Assembly: GCF_042663885.1 (NCBI RefSeq)
Contig: NZ_JBHSXV010000001.1
DNA: 64,000 nt
Direction: 5' to 3' (one strand)
Origin: Aquipuribacter hungaricus
GTDB taxonomy: Bacteria; Actinomycetota; Actinomycetes; Actinomycetales; JBBAYJ01
The stretch's first letter is position 1, and each line of letters starts with the position of its first letter. Position numbers and translations under genes: made by a program. The notes below the pieces were generated by a model, which saw only the letters and a program-made list of their open reading frames with translations, was not told where the DNA came from and searched no databases. This document shows positions 43,406 to 54,777 of the stretch, piece by piece.

Positions 43406-44016
43406 TCAGCCCTGCCGGGTGCGGCCGCGCTGCGAGGCGGCGTAGCTCCACGCCCGGAGCCGGCGCAGGTAGGCGGACGGGACCAGGTCGTCGGCCCCGC
43501 GGGCGGGCTCGCAGCGCAGGTCCTGGTCCTCGGCGCGCACCCCACGACCAGCCGGCCCCAGGTCCGCCACGGTCCCGCGGGCGTGGCCATGAGCATGTCG
43601 AAGCCGTCGTCCGCCGGCCGGGCACCGAGCAGCAGCGCGCGACCGGTCCCCGTCCGGAAGGTGACGAGAGAGGAGCAGGTCCGGCTCAGCGAGCTCGGCA
43701 CGAACACCCATCGCCACGCCGTGCTGAACAGCAGGTCGAGCGGGTGGCCCCCCGCGCCCAGCCCGGGCAGCCGCACGGCGACGCCACCGACGTCCGGCAG
43801 CCACGTCGGCAGGCCCGCGCTGCGCGACAGCCGCACCACGCCGGTGTGCGTCCCGGGCTCGTCGAGCAGCCCGCAGCCCGTCCCGGCGCCTCCGGGCACC
43901 TGCAGGGTGCAGTGCTGGACGACACCGCGCGGGTGGAGAGCGGCCGCGCCCCGCAGGCGGGCGACGCGGTGCGACAGCGTGGCGGTCAGGGCGGCGGGCG
44001 GGGCGAGGAGGTCCAT
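43406..44016 (-). pseudogene. Uncharacterised protein gene with a one-base frameshift
   Basis: Across one missing base it would encode about 203 residues. The first frame (MDLLAPPAALTATLSHRVAR through PWRTWGRLVVG) and the second (RAEDQDLRCEPARGADDLVP to the stop, ending AASQRGRTRQG) join at 43540-43539, where a run of four G on the minus strand should be five. Lines such as ALHPRGVVQ, VVRLSRSAGLPTWLPDVGG and LPGLGAGGHPLDLLFST resemble an actinobacterial family with a catalase-like fold, some labelled phosphodiesterase; that is a weak match and I do not assign a function. Confidence 0.6.
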
Positions 44017-44088
44017 CGCCCGTGCGCTACCCCGGGGCGACCGTCCGGAAACGACCGCCCCAGCCGCAGCCCGTCCTGGCCTGCCGGG

Positions 44089-44505
44089 TCAGGCGCCCGC
44101 GGGCAGCTCGAACACGCAGACCGCCTTGGCGGCGCCGCCCGCGGTGAAGGTCGCGGTGCCCTCGCCCATGACCCCGATGGGGTCCGACGGGTCGAGCGAC
44201 AGCGCGCACCCCGTGACGGGGATCGTCGTCGTCGTCGTCACCCGGGTCCAGAGGAAACCGACCTCCTCGTTGTAGTACTCCTTGGGCAGGTCGCTGAAGA
44301 TGCACGTGGCCTTCACGACGTTCCCGTCGCGCCGGATGCTCACCCTGGACGTCGAGACGTCCGTCGGGAACCCGCCCGTGAACACCCCAGCCCCGCAGCC
44401 GGCCTGCGTGATGGTGACGATGTGGTCGGCCGAGGCCGGCGACGCGAACGAGAAGGCGCCGACGGCGAGGACGGCGGCGGTGACGAGTGCTGCAGGACGA
44501 CGCAT
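44089..44505 (-). CDS. Small secreted protein of unknown function
   Basis: 138 residues with a classic signal peptide (MRRPAALVTAAVLAVGAFSF, cleavage after ASPASA). The mature part of about 112 residues has four cysteines, probably two disulfides, and a run of five threonines (RVTTTTTIPVTGC). No family recognised. GGGGAG precedes the ATG and a 7-base inverted repeat lies in the upstream region. Confidence 0.75.
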   Translation of the reverse strand: MRRPAALVTAAVLAVGAFSFASPASADHIVTITQAGCGAGVFTGGFPTDVSTSRVSIRRDGNVVKATCIFSDLPKEYYNEEVGFLWTRVTTTTTIPVTGCALSLDPSDPIGVMGEGTATFTAGGAAKAVCVFELPAGA

Positions 44506-44528
44506 GGTGAGCTCCCCGGGGATGACGG

Positions 44529-44548
44529 GGCGTGACGGACATCACGCC
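44529..44548. promoter_or_regulatory. Inverted repeat upstream of the secreted protein gene
   Basis: GGCGTGA (44529-44535) and TCACGCC (44542-44548) form perfect arms around 6 bases, 24 bases before the start at 44505. Position and size fit an operator. Confidence 0.35.
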
Positions 44549-44691
44549 GCGTCACATCCTGCTCCTGGCCGCGACGGCTGTCAGCGGAACGGCCCAAGCC
44601 GACCCGAGGAGCACCCGTCAGCGCGCCCGCCGAGGTCATCCGATACTGACGTGGTCCGGGAACCGACCGACGCCCTGGTCACCGTGCCAGG

Positions 44692-44991
44692 GTGACCGGC
44701 ATGCCGCAGATGGTCCTGCTCGGGGTGCTGGTCGTCACGGCAGTCGTGACCACGGCCCACCTGGTGCTGCCCGCACGGAGGGGGCTGCCGTTGATGCTGG
44801 CCCTCGTGGGCGCGTTCTGGGCCAGCCTCGCCGTCGTCCATCGGGACGGCCTCACGGACAGCGAGTACCGGGCGTCGGGCTGGGTGCTGATGGTGGCCGT
44901 CCTCGGCCTCGCCACCGGCCAGGTTGCGGCCGGCGCGCTCGGGCGGCGCCGGTCCGGCCGGAGGGCCAGGCCGCATGCGACAGGGGCCTGA
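44692..44991 (+). CDS. Small membrane protein
   Basis: 99 residues from GTG 44692 (or ATG 44701). Three hydrophobic helices (MVLLGVLVVTAVVTTAHLVL, LPLMLALVGAFWASLAVV and WVLMVAVLGLATGQVAAGAL) and a basic tail predict an inner-membrane protein with its C-terminus inside. No family recognised. Its stop falls 2 bases from the 3' end of the convergent rnpB gene. Confidence 0.6.
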   Translation: MTGMPQMVLLGVLVVTAVVTTAHLVLPARRGLPLMLALVGAFWASLAVVHRDGLTDSEYRASGWVLMVAVLGLATGQVAAGALGRRRSGRRARPHATGA

Positions 44992-44993
44992 GG

Positions 44994-45373
44994 GGACGAG
45001 CCGGCCTGTAAGCCGGGTTCTGTACCGACGCTCTCGCGCCGGCGGCGACCATCCATCTACGAGCGCCGTCGCCGACGCCCTCCTGCGGTCTACCCGGACG
45101 CATCGGGCGGGCAGCCCTCGGGCGCGTCCTGTCTGACCTTGCTCCAGGTGGGGTTTACCTAGCCGCACCGGTCACCCGGCACGCTGGTGGTCTCTTGCAC
45201 CACCCTTTCACCCTTACCGCCGTCCCGGTCGCCCGGTCCGTCGGCGGTCTTCTCTCTGTGGCACTGTCCCGCGGGTCACCCCGGGTGGGCGTTACCCACC
45301 ACCTCGCCCTGTGGAGCCCGGACTTTCCTCGGCGGGCCCGGAGGCCCGACGCGGTCGCCCGGCCGACTCGTCC
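44994..45373 (-). ncRNA. rnpB: RNase P RNA (bacterial type A)
   Basis: On the minus strand the 3' end carries the hallmark ACAGAACCCGGCTTACAGGC, and near the 5' end lies GAGGAAAGTCCGGGCTCC, the universally conserved P4 region of RNase P RNA; CACAGAGAGAAGACCGCC is also recognisable. The proposed ends GGACGAGTCGGCC and GGCCGGCTCGTCC pair to form helix P1 with one G-U, giving about 380 nt. It is the catalytic RNA that matures tRNA 5' ends. Confidence 0.95.
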
Positions 45374-45392
45374 GCCACGAGGATAGGGGCCG

Positions 45393-45398
45393 TAGCCT
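45393..45398 (+). promoter_or_regulatory. -10-like hexamer TAGCCT before ppk2
   Basis: TAGCCT ends 5 nt before the ATG at 45404. It lies 20 bases from the 5' end of rnpB, so divergent promoters share a very short region. Confidence 0.45.
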
Positions 45399-45403
45399 CA
45401 GGC

Positions 45404-46207
45404 ATGGGCGCATCCGGGCGGGTCCCGCGCAAGGTCTACGAGACGGAGCTCCTGCGGCTGCAGGCGGAGCTGGTCACCATGCAGGAGTGGGTCCGCCGCT
45501 CCGGCGCCCGGGTGGTCGTGGTGTTCGAGGGCCGCGACGCCGCGGGCAAGGGCAGCGCGATCAAGCGGGTGGCCGAGTACCTCAACCCGCGGGTGGCCCG
45601 CATCGTCGCCCTGCCGGCCCCCACCGACCGGGAGCGCAGCCAGTGGTACTTCCAGCGCTACGTGCAGCACCTGCCGGCCGCCGGCGAGATCGTCCTCATG
45701 GACCGGTCCTGGTACAACCGCGCCGGCGTGGAGCGGGTCATGGGGTTCTGCACCGAGGCGGAGCACCGGCGCTTCCTCCACCAGTGCCCCCTGTTCGAGC
45801 GGCTCCTGGTCGAGGACGGCATCCTCCTGCGCAAGTACTGGTTCTCCGTGAGCGACGGTGAGCAGGAGGCGCGCTTCCGGTCCCGGCTGGAGGACCCGAT
45901 GCGCCGGTGGAAGCTGTCCGGCACCGACCTGGACTCGGTCGCGCACTGGGAGGACTACTCCCGGGCCAAGGACGAGATGCTCGTGCACACCGACATCCCC
46001 GAGGCACCGTGGTGGGTCGTCGACTCCGACGACAAGCGCCGCTCCCGGCTGAACATGATCGCCCACCTGCTCGGGAGCATCGACTACGAGCGGGTCGAGG
46101 CTCCGGTCCTCGAGCTGCCCGCCCGCCCGCCGTCGGGCGGGTACCGCCGCCCCGCCAGGGAGAGCCAGCGGCTCGTCCCCGACCACGCGGCCGGTCTGTC
46201 CGGCTAG
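45404..46207 (+). CDS. ppk2: Polyphosphate kinase 2
   Basis: 267 residues; uses polyphosphate to phosphorylate nucleotides (usually GDP or ADP). Walker A is GRDAAGKGS at 43-51 and the lid/Walker B region is LMDRSWYNRAGVERVMGF, followed by WEDYSRAKDEML. The single-domain length marks a class I-type enzyme. A Pro/Arg-rich tail follows the conserved core. Its stop overlaps the convergent YihY gene by 4 bases. Confidence 0.93.
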   Translation: MGASGRVPRKVYETELLRLQAELVTMQEWVRRSGARVVVVFEGRDAAGKGSAIKRVAEYLNPRVARIVALPAPTDRERSQWYFQRYVQHLPAAGEIVLMDRSWYNRAGVERVMGFCTEAEHRRFLHQCPLFERLLVEDGILLRKYWFSVSDGEQEARFRSRLEDPMRRWKLSGTDLDSVAHWEDYSRAKDEMLVHTDIPEAPWWVVDSDDKRRSRLNMIAHLLGSIDYERVEAPVLELPARPPSGGYRRPARESQRLVPDHAAGLSG

Positions 46208-47247
46208 GCCGGCGAGCCCGTCCCACCGGTGGTCCGTCGAGCCTGGCCGGCGGTCTCGGCGGCAGCCAGGTCGACGACCGACGTGACGACCGTGTCGGCC
46301 ACGACGGCACCCCGCTCCCCCATGGGCCGGTCCTGACCGACGGTGGAGTCCCGCACGGTCTGCCGCTCGGCCTCGGCGTTGAGCGCCGCCCCGAGCAGGA
46401 CCAGGAGCACCGTCAGCCAGAGCCAGAGCATGCTGATCGCCACCCCTGCCAGGGAGCCGTACGTCGTCTCGTACGTGCCGAGGTCGCGGACGTACGCGAA
46501 CAGCGCCAGCGACGTGGCGACCCACAGCGCGGTCGCGGCCAGCGCGCCGGTGCTCACCCACGCCCAGCGCGGGCTCCGGCGGTCGGGCGCCACCCGGTAC
46601 AGCACGGCCAGGCCGAGGGCCATGAGCGCCGCGAGCACCACCCAGACCAGCACGCCGGCCAGCTCGAGGACGGGCCCGGGGGCGCGGGCCAGGGCGCCGG
46701 TCGCGAACCCGGCCGCGGCCAGCAGCGCACCGAGCGCCACCGCGGAGCCCAGCACGAGCGCCAGCGACAGCCCGACCAGGCGCGGGAAGGACCGGGTCTC
46801 GGTCTCGTCGTAGGCGAGGGTGAGCGCGTCGACGAGGTAGGTCATCGCCGTGGTCGCCGTCCAGAGCGCGAGGAGCAGGGCGACGAGGCCGCGCACGGTG
46901 TGGACCTCGGTCGAGGCGGCCGTGATGGACAGCACCTGGTCCTCGACCACCTGCCGCATGGTGGGCGGCAGGACCCCGGCCACCGCGGACAGCTGCTCCA
47001 GCGCCTCCTCCGGGGTGTTGACCGCCCCGTAGACGGACACCGCGGTGAGGAGCACCGGCGCGATGGACAGCACGGCGAAGAACGCGATGCCGGCGCTGAG
47101 CAGCGGGAACCGGTCAGCGAGCACGCGCCGCCCCACCCGCCGCAGCACCATGAGCCAGCCGCGGGGCGGGATGTGCCGCGGTGCTGCGGCGCGGCCGCCC
47201 GGTGCGAGCTCGCGCACCACCGCGGCCCCGCTCCGCACCACCGTCAT
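46204..47247 (-). CDS. YihY/BrkB-family membrane protein
   Basis: 347 residues. About six transmembrane helices lie between residues 45 and 290, beginning FPLLSAGIAFFAVLSIAPVLL, the most conserved YihY line. Family members were once called ribonuclease BN in error and are of unknown function, possibly transport. The ATG at 47247 follows GGGAGGA at about 11 bases; a GTG nine codons earlier lacks a ribosome site. The C-terminal 60 residues are polar and cytoplasmic. Confidence 0.88.
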   Translation of the reverse strand: MTVVRSGAAVVRELAPGGRAAAPRHIPPRGWLMVLRRVGRRVLADRFPLLSAGIAFFAVLSIAPVLLTAVSVYGAVNTPEEALEQLSAVAGVLPPTMRQVVEDQVLSITAASTEVHTVRGLVALLLALWTATTAMTYLVDALTLAYDETETRSFPRLVGLSLALVLGSAVALGALLAAAGFATGALARAPGPVLELAGVLVWVVLAALMALGLAVLYRVAPDRRSPRWAWVSTGALAATALWVATSLALFAYVRDLGTYETTYGSLAGVAISMLWLWLTVLLVLLGAALNAEAERQTVRDSTVGQDRPMGERGAVVADTVVTSVVDLAAAETAGQARRTTGGTGSPA

Positions 47248-47310
47248 GCGCCGAGTGTCCTCCCGGACGCGCACCGCGGGGGCAGCGGCGCGCGCCCGCC
47301 GACGACATGC

Positions 47311-48612
47311 CTAGAAGAGCGTCTGCACGTCCGGCGGCACGTGGAGGCCGACCCCGTCGACCTCGGCGCCGCCGTCGGGCCAGAAACGCGTGGTCGTCAG
47401 GCTGCCGGGCGCGAACCTGAGGCGCCCGAGGGCCTCCTCGCCGGCGCCGAGCAGCGTCCGGACCACCGAGCGGATCGGCGTCATGTGGCACACCACGACG
47501 ACCGTCCCGCCCCGGTGCTGCTCGAGCAGGTCCGCCAGCCCGGCGGCCACGCGCGCCTCGAGGTCGCGCATGGACTCCCCGCCGGGCGGGCTCACCGAGG
47601 CGTCGCCGAGCCAGCGGCCGAACAGGTCACCGTCGCCGCGTGCGGCGACCTCGGCCGCGGTGAGGGCGTCCCACTCCCCGAAGGCGAGCTCGGCCCAGCG
47701 GTCGTCGACGGCGGCGCGCGGCCAGCCGAGCCGCTCCCGCAGCACGTCGGCGGTCTGCCGGGCCCGCAGCAGCGGGGACACGACGACGGCGTCGACCGGC
47801 ACCTGCGCCAGGAAGGGGACGGCGCCGAGGGCGTCGAGCCGGCCGACGTCGGTGAGCGGCGCGTCCTCGCCGCGGACGCCGGAGAACCGGCGCTCCTGGG
47901 TGAGCCGGGTCCGGCCGTGGCGGACCAGCAGGACGGTGGTGGCCTGGCCGAGGTCGCCCTGGCTGGCCCCGGCGGGCACCGCGGTGGACGACGTGGCGGT
48001 GGACGACGTGGCGGCGGACGACGTGGCGGCCGACGACGTGGCGGCCGACGGCGTGCCGGCCGACGGCGCGGCACCGGTCGCCCGGGACGGCAGCGGGTCC
48101 GGGGCGGGGTCCATCGGGCCCACGGGGTCGGTCGGGTCGTCCGGGGTGCTGCGGGCGGCGTCCGCGGCCAGGGTCGCCACGACGTCGTCGACCCGCCGCT
48201 CCCGGCCGTCCATGGCCTCGTTGGCGAGCCGGTCGGCGTGCCCGTTCTGCGCGCGCGGCACCCACGTGTACCGGACGAGCGACGGCTCGAACGCGCGGCT
48301 GGCCTGCGCGGCGATGCCGGCCAGGCGGCGGTCCTTGATCTTCCACCGGCCGGACATCTGCTCCACGACGAGCTTGGAGTCCATCCGCACCTCGACCCGG
48401 GCCGAGGGGTCGACCGCGGCGGCCATCCGCAGCCCCGCGAGCAGGCCCGAGTACTCCGCGACGTTGTTCGTCGTCAGGCCGCACCGCTCCCCCGCCTCGG
48501 CGAGCAGGCCGCCGCCCGCCTCGCGCACCAGGGCGCCGAAGCCGGACGGGCCGGGGTTGCCGCGCGAGCCCCCGTCGGCCTCGACGACGAGCTGACGGAC
48601 CGTGCCGGTCAC
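47311..48612 (-). CDS. Bifunctional RNase H / acid phosphatase
   Basis: 433 residues. An N-terminal RNase H type I domain (about 5-145; VVEADGGSRGNPG, NNVAEYSGLLAGL, RMDSKLVVEQMSGRW) is fused to a C-terminal histidine phosphatase domain (about 220-430; LLVRHGRTRLTQERRFSG and VVCHMTPIRSV), the arrangement of mycobacterial Rv2228c, where the phosphatase half acts in alpha-ribazole phosphate metabolism. The linker is a low-complexity Ser/Ala/Thr tract. The GTG overlaps the stop of the zinc-ribbon gene. Confidence 0.93.
   Translation of the reverse strand: MTGTVRQLVVEADGGSRGNPGPSGFGALVREAGGGLLAEAGERCGLTTNNVAEYSGLLAGLRMAAAVDPSARVEVRMDSKLVVEQMSGRWKIKDRRLAGIAAQASRAFEPSLVRYTWVPRAQNGHADRLANEAMDGRERRVDDVVATLAADAARSTPDDPTDPVGPMDPAPDPLPSRATGAAPSAGTPSAATSSAATSSAATSSTATSSTAVPAGASQGDLGQATTVLLVRHGRTRLTQERRFSGVRGEDAPLTDVGRLDALGAVPFLAQVPVDAVVVSPLLRARQTADVLRERLGWPRAAVDDRWAELAFGEWDALTAAEVAARGDGDLFGRWLGDASVSPPGGESMRDLEARVAAGLADLLEQHRGGTVVVVCHMTPIRSVVRTLLGAGEEALGRLRFAPGSLTTTRFWPDGGAEVDGVGLHVPPDVQTLF
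47978..48067. repeat. 15-bp tandem repeat encoding the RNase H-phosphatase linker
   Basis: Six 15-base units; GTGGCG or GTGCCG recurs at 47993, 48008, 48023, 48038 and 48053. In frame it encodes repeated Ala-Thr-Ser-Ser-x, a flexible linker. Unit number may vary between strains. Confidence 0.75.
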
Positions 48613-49349
48613 GCCCCCGCGCCCTCGGGCCGGACGAGGATGCGCTCGCACTCCGGGCAGCGGAGCATCTCGTCGGCGGGCCGCCGCAGCAGCGCGCCCA
48701 CCTCGACCGGGGCCATGGGCATCCGGCAGCCGTCGCAGCCCCCCTCGACCAGCTGGGCGACGCCGCTGCCGAGCCGCCCGCGCAGCCGCTCGTAGACCTT
48801 CACCATCGCCTCGGGCAGGCCGGTGGCGGCGGCCTTGCGGTCGTCCTCGACCTCGACCCGCTCGGCGTCCAGCTCCGCCTGGCGGGCGTCGCGCGCCGCG
48901 GCGACGGTGGCGAGCTCGGCGGCGACGCCGTCGAGCCGCGCCTGGGTGGTCTCGAGCAGGCCGGCCTGCTCCTCGCGCCGCTCCATCACCTCCAGCTCCG
49001 TGTCCTCCAGCACCGACTGGCGCCGGGCCAGCGACTCGACCTCGTGCTGGAGCCCGACGAGGTCCTTGGCGCTGCCCTGGCCGGAGTCCAGGCGGGCCTT
49101 GTTGCGGGCAGCCCGGTCGCGCACGGCCTGGACGTCGTTCTCCGCCCGCTGCAGCTCGCGGTCCAGGTCGGACACCTTGGTGCGGAGCAGGACCACGTCG
49201 TCACGCAGCGTGCGGGCCAGGGCGTCCAGCTCGGCCGCCCGCGCCGCCTCGGGCAGCGTCGAGCGGGTGTGGGCCAGCTGGTCCAGCCGCGTGTCCAGGG
49301 CCTGCACCTGGAGCAGCCTGCGCTGGTCGGCGGGGGCGACGGTCACCAT
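48609..49349 (-). CDS. Coiled-coil protein with C4 zinc ribbon
   Basis: 246 residues. A long antiparallel coiled coil (about 8-180) is followed by a C-terminal zinc ribbon with CDGCRMPM and CPECERILV, the family once called DUF164/zf-RING_7. Homologues are conserved beside the RNase H-phosphatase and Nif3 genes in actinobacteria; a nucleic-acid or tethering role is suspected, none proven. GAGGAG precedes the ATG. The stop overlaps the RNase H start by 4 bases. Confidence 0.9.
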   Translation of the reverse strand: MVTVAPADQRRLLQVQALDTRLDQLAHTRSTLPEAARAAELDALARTLRDDVVLLRTKVSDLDRELQRAENDVQAVRDRAARNKARLDSGQGSAKDLVGLQHEVESLARRQSVLEDTELEVMERREEQAGLLETTQARLDGVAAELATVAAARDARQAELDAERVEVEDDRKAAATGLPEAMVKVYERLRGRLGSGVAQLVEGGCDGCRMPMAPVEVGALLRRPADEMLRCPECERILVRPEGAGA

Positions 49350-49395
49350 CGGGGAGCTCCTCGGGGCTGGGTGCGGCGGTGCGGCGGGACGCGGT

Positions 49396-50526
49396 TCAGG
49401 CGCGAGAGGTCCACGGGTCGGTCACGGTACGGGACACGACGACGTCCAGGTGCTCGCCCCGGGGGTCGGTGGCGGCGAGGATCCGCTCGCGGGCACCCAT
49501 GAGCCACGGCCACTCGCTGGCCCAGTGCGCGACGTCGACGAGCCACGGCCCGCCCTCCTCCAGCGCGTCCTGCGCCGGGTGGTGGCGCAGGTCGGCGGTG
49601 ACGAAGACGTCGGCCCCGGACGCCCGGGCCGCGCCGACCAGGGACCCGCCGGAGCCGCCGCAGACCGCGACCCGCTGCACCTGCGCCTGCACGGGGCCCG
49701 CGACGCGGACGCCGGCCGCCGTGCGGGGCAGCACCTTGGCCACGTGCTCGGCGAAGGCCTGCAGGCTCGTCGGCTGGGGCAGCGTGCCGACCCGGCCGAG
49801 CCCGCGCGGGGAGGACCACGGGGCCAGCTCCAGCACCTGCACCGCGGGCTCCTCGTAGGGGTGGGCCTGGCGCAGGGCGGCCAGCACGGCCTCGCGGCGG
49901 GCGCGGGGCGCCACCATCTCCACCCGCGCCTCCGTGGCCGACGCGCGCTCCCCCGCCCGGCCCACGGCCGGGGCGGTGCCCGGCCCGGCCTCGAAGGTCC
50001 CGGTGCCGGTCGTGGACCACGCGCAGCGGGAGTACTCCCCCAGCCGGCCGGCCCCGGCGGCGGCGAGGGCGTCCACGACGGCGTCGACCGCGGACGGCGG
50101 CACCAGGGTGACGACCTGGTCGGTCGCCTCGTGCGGGCGCGCGTCCAGCGGCGCCAGCCCGGTGAGGCCGAGGGTCCGGGCCAGCGCGTCGGACACGCCC
50201 GGTGCCGCGGAGTCGGCGTTGGTGTGGGCGGTGAACAGCCCGCAGCCGGAGGTGATGAGCCGGTGGAGCAGGCGGCCCTTGACGGTGTCGGTGCCGACGC
50301 CGTGCACCGCGCTCAGCAGCAGCGGGTGGTGGGCGACGACCAGGTCGACGCCCCGCTCGAGCGCCTCGTCGACCACGGCGGTGGTGACGTCGACGCTGAG
50401 CAGCACCGACGAGACCTCGGCCGCGAGGTCACCGCAGACGAGACCGACGGCGTCCCAGGGCTCGGCGAGCGAGCGCGGGTAGGCCTCGTCGAGCGCCGTG
50501 ACCACGTCATGCAGGGTGACGACCAT
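49396..50526 (-). CDS. Nif3-like dinuclear metal centre protein
   Basis: 376 residues. The metal site is made from VVAHHPLLLSA in the N-terminal half, THTN-like TAHTNADSA and the C-terminal TADLRHHPAQDA with DVAHWASE. An inserted PII-like domain sits mid-protein (about 145-245), as in the longer YqfO-type members. These proteins assemble as hexamers; GTP cyclohydrolase type 1 labels are not well supported. ATG 50526 has TACTGT eight bases upstream. It heads a unit with the zinc-ribbon and RNase H genes. Confidence 0.9.
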   Translation of the reverse strand: MVVTLHDVVTALDEAYPRSLAEPWDAVGLVCGDLAAEVSSVLLSVDVTTAVVDEALERGVDLVVAHHPLLLSAVHGVGTDTVKGRLLHRLITSGCGLFTAHTNADSAAPGVSDALARTLGLTGLAPLDARPHEATDQVVTLVPPSAVDAVVDALAAAGAGRLGEYSRCAWSTTGTGTFEAGPGTAPAVGRAGERASATEARVEMVAPRARREAVLAALRQAHPYEEPAVQVLELAPWSSPRGLGRVGTLPQPTSLQAFAEHVAKVLPRTAAGVRVAGPVQAQVQRVAVCGGSGGSLVGAARASGADVFVTADLRHHPAQDALEEGGPWLVDVAHWASEWPWLMGARERILAATDPRGEHLDVVVSRTVTDPWTSRA

Positions 50527-50534
50527 GACGACGG

Positions 50535-50540
50535 ACAGTA
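50535..50540 (-). promoter_or_regulatory. -10-like hexamer TACTGT before the Nif3-like gene
   Basis: On the minus strand TACTGT ends 8 nt before the ATG at 50526. Confidence 0.45.
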
Positions 50541-50572
50541 GCCGGTCCGGTCGGGGCTGCCCCCGCCGCGGG

Positions 50573-50646
50573 TGGGCCCGGCCGGGCTCGAACCGGCGAC
50601 ACCCGCGGTGTAAGCGCGGTGCTCTGACCAACTGAGCTACAGGCCC
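50573..50646 (-). tRNA. tRNA-Val (anticodon TAC)
   Basis: Minus-strand cloverleaf of 74 nt. The acceptor GGGCCTG pairs with CGGGCCC (one G-U), the D arm has GCTCAGTTGGTCAGAGC, the anticodon stem CCGCG/CGCGG holds loop CTTACAC giving TAC, and the T arm has GGTTCGAGCC. CCA is not encoded. Confidence 0.95.
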
Positions 50647-50706
50647 CTGGGCGCAGGATAGACGCGCCCGGGGTGCCCCGGCCCCGACGGGACCGGGGCG
50701 GACGCC

Positions 50707-51204
50707 TCAGAGCGAGGCGAGGGCGTCGCGGTAGGCCTGCGGGTCCCGCGGCTGGCCCGGGCCCTGCACCGTCGACCAGCGCAGCACCCCCGTGCTGTCG
50801 ACGAGGAACGAGCCGCGGGTCGCGAAGCCGAGCCCCGGCATGAACACGCCGTAGCGGCGGGCCACCTCGCCGTGCGGCCAGAAGTCGCTGAGCAGCGGGA
50901 ACCTGTACCCCTCGGCGTCGGACCAGGCGCGCAGCGCGTGCTTGGGGTCGCACGAGATGCCGACCACCTGGACGTCGTCGTTGGCGAAGGAGCCCAGGTC
51001 GTCGCGGATCTCGCAGAGCTCGCCGGTGCACGTGCCGGAGAAGGCGAACGGGTAGAACACGACGAGCGCCGCCCGGTTGCCGCCGTCGTGGAGCAGGTCC
51101 GTCAGCGACACCTCCTGGCCGTGCTGGTCGGGGAGCCGGAAGTCAGGAGCAGGTGTCCCGACCTCGGGCAGCGCGCCCTCGGTGGGGATGCCGATGTCGG
51201 TCAC
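50707..51204 (-). CDS. AhpE-type peroxiredoxin
   Basis: 165 residues; thioredoxin-fold peroxidase reducing hydroperoxides. The active site FYPFAFSGTCTGELCEI places the peroxidatic Cys at 59, with another Cys at 64. Its short form matches actinobacterial AhpE, which is reduced by mycothiol/mycoredoxin in Mycobacterium. The GTG overlaps the stop of the DUF3052 gene, so the two are coupled. Confidence 0.92.
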   Translation of the reverse strand: MTDIGIPTEGALPEVGTPAPDFRLPDQHGQEVSLTDLLHDGGNRAALVVFYPFAFSGTCTGELCEIRDDLGSFANDDVQVVGISCDPKHALRAWSDAEGYRFPLLSDFWPHGEVARRYGVFMPGLGFATRGSFLVDSTGVLRWSTVQGPGQPRDPQAYRDALASL

Positions 51205-51626
51205 TTACGACCCTTCGGGGAGGCGAGACGCGTGCCCGACCAGTCGGGGCAGGCGCTGGTGCTCGAGGTGCCGTGCAGGCCCGCGGTCGGGGCGGCCTCC
51301 TCGATGTCACCGGGCTCGACGTGGTCGGGCCGGCCGAGCTTGGGCGTGAGCAGCCACACCACACCGCCGTCACCGAGGTTGGTGAGGCTGTCCATGAGGA
51401 CGTCGACCAGGTCACCGTCGCCGTCGCGGAACCACAGCAGGACGACGTCGGCGACCTCGATGGAGTCCTCGTCCTCCAGCGGCGAGCCGGTGAGGGCCTC
51501 GACCTGGGACCGCAGGTCCTCGTCGACGTCGTCGTCCCAGCCGAACTCCTGGACGACCTGGCCGGCCGTGATCCCGAGGCGGCGGGCCAGGTCGGTGTCC
51601 GCCGGTCTGTCGGCGGTGGCAGACAT
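51201..51626 (-). CDS. DUF3052 protein
   Basis: 141 residues, acidic, no membrane segment. The conserved core includes DLARRLGITAGQVVQEFGWD and VVLLWFRDGDGDLVDVLMDSL, then VVWLLTPKLGRPDHVEPGDI, as in DUF3052, an actinobacterial family typically beside ahpE and aceE, as here. Function unknown. A GAGGGAG site precedes the ATG. The divergent aceE promoter lies in the 240 bases upstream. Confidence 0.88.
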   Translation of the reverse strand: MSATADRPADTDLARRLGITAGQVVQEFGWDDDVDEDLRSQVEALTGSPLEDEDSIEVADVVLLWFRDGDGDLVDVLMDSLTNLGDGGVVWLLTPKLGRPDHVEPGDIEEAAPTAGLHGTSSTSACPDWSGTRLASPKGRK

Positions 51627-51757
51627 CCAGTGCGCTCCCTCTGCATGGGCCGTCCGGCCTCGCGGCCGTGACCGAGCCTCCTCGGCGCCGGGGCCCGGCG
51701 TCGCTGGGCGACAGTCCACCCCACCCCAGCGCACCTGTGCAAGCAGGACACCCCGTG

Positions 51758-51786
51758 TTGGCCCTCCGGCGCCGACGGGCCAGGAT
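51758..51786 (+). promoter_or_regulatory. Candidate aceE promoter
   Basis: TTGGCC (51758-51763) and CAGGAT (51781-51786) stand 17 bases apart, close to the actinobacterial -35/-10 consensus. The start point would be near 51793, about 74 bases before aceE, which has its own Shine-Dalgarno. Confidence 0.4.
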
Positions 51787-51866
51787 GGGGGCAGGAGGCG
51801 GGCGAGCCTGGCGACACTCCGGAGCGCCGCCGCACCGCACCCGCCGAACGACCTGCTGGAGGACAC

Positions 51867-54626
<2,760 letters not shown>

Positions 54627-54647
54627 CGCTCCTCCGCAGGGCCTGAC

Positions 54648-54681
54648 GCGCCCGGTCCCGGCTGCTGCCGGGGCCGGGCGC
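54648..54681 (+). terminator. Hairpin terminator after aceE
   Basis: GCGCCCGGTCCCGG (54648-54661) pairs with CCGGGGCCGGGCGC (54668-54681) over 14 bp with one G-U and a 6-base loop, 21 bases after the aceE stop. Confidence 0.7.
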
Positions 54682-54728
54682 GCTGCTGTGCGGGGGGGCG
54701 CCTGCCCGCCGGCCTGCCCGGACAGCAC

Positions 54729-54760
54729 GACGCCCGCCCCCCGGCAGGGGGACGGGCGTC
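54729..54760 (-). terminator. Second hairpin between aceE and the convergent gene
   Basis: GACGCCCG (54729-54736) pairs with CGGGCGTC (54753-54760), continued by CCCCC/GGGGG after one mismatch, loop GGCA. It lies 18 bases beyond the stop of the minus-strand gene at 54778 and probably terminates it. Confidence 0.65.
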
Positions 54761-54777
54761 GGGTGCTCGAGCGGTGC

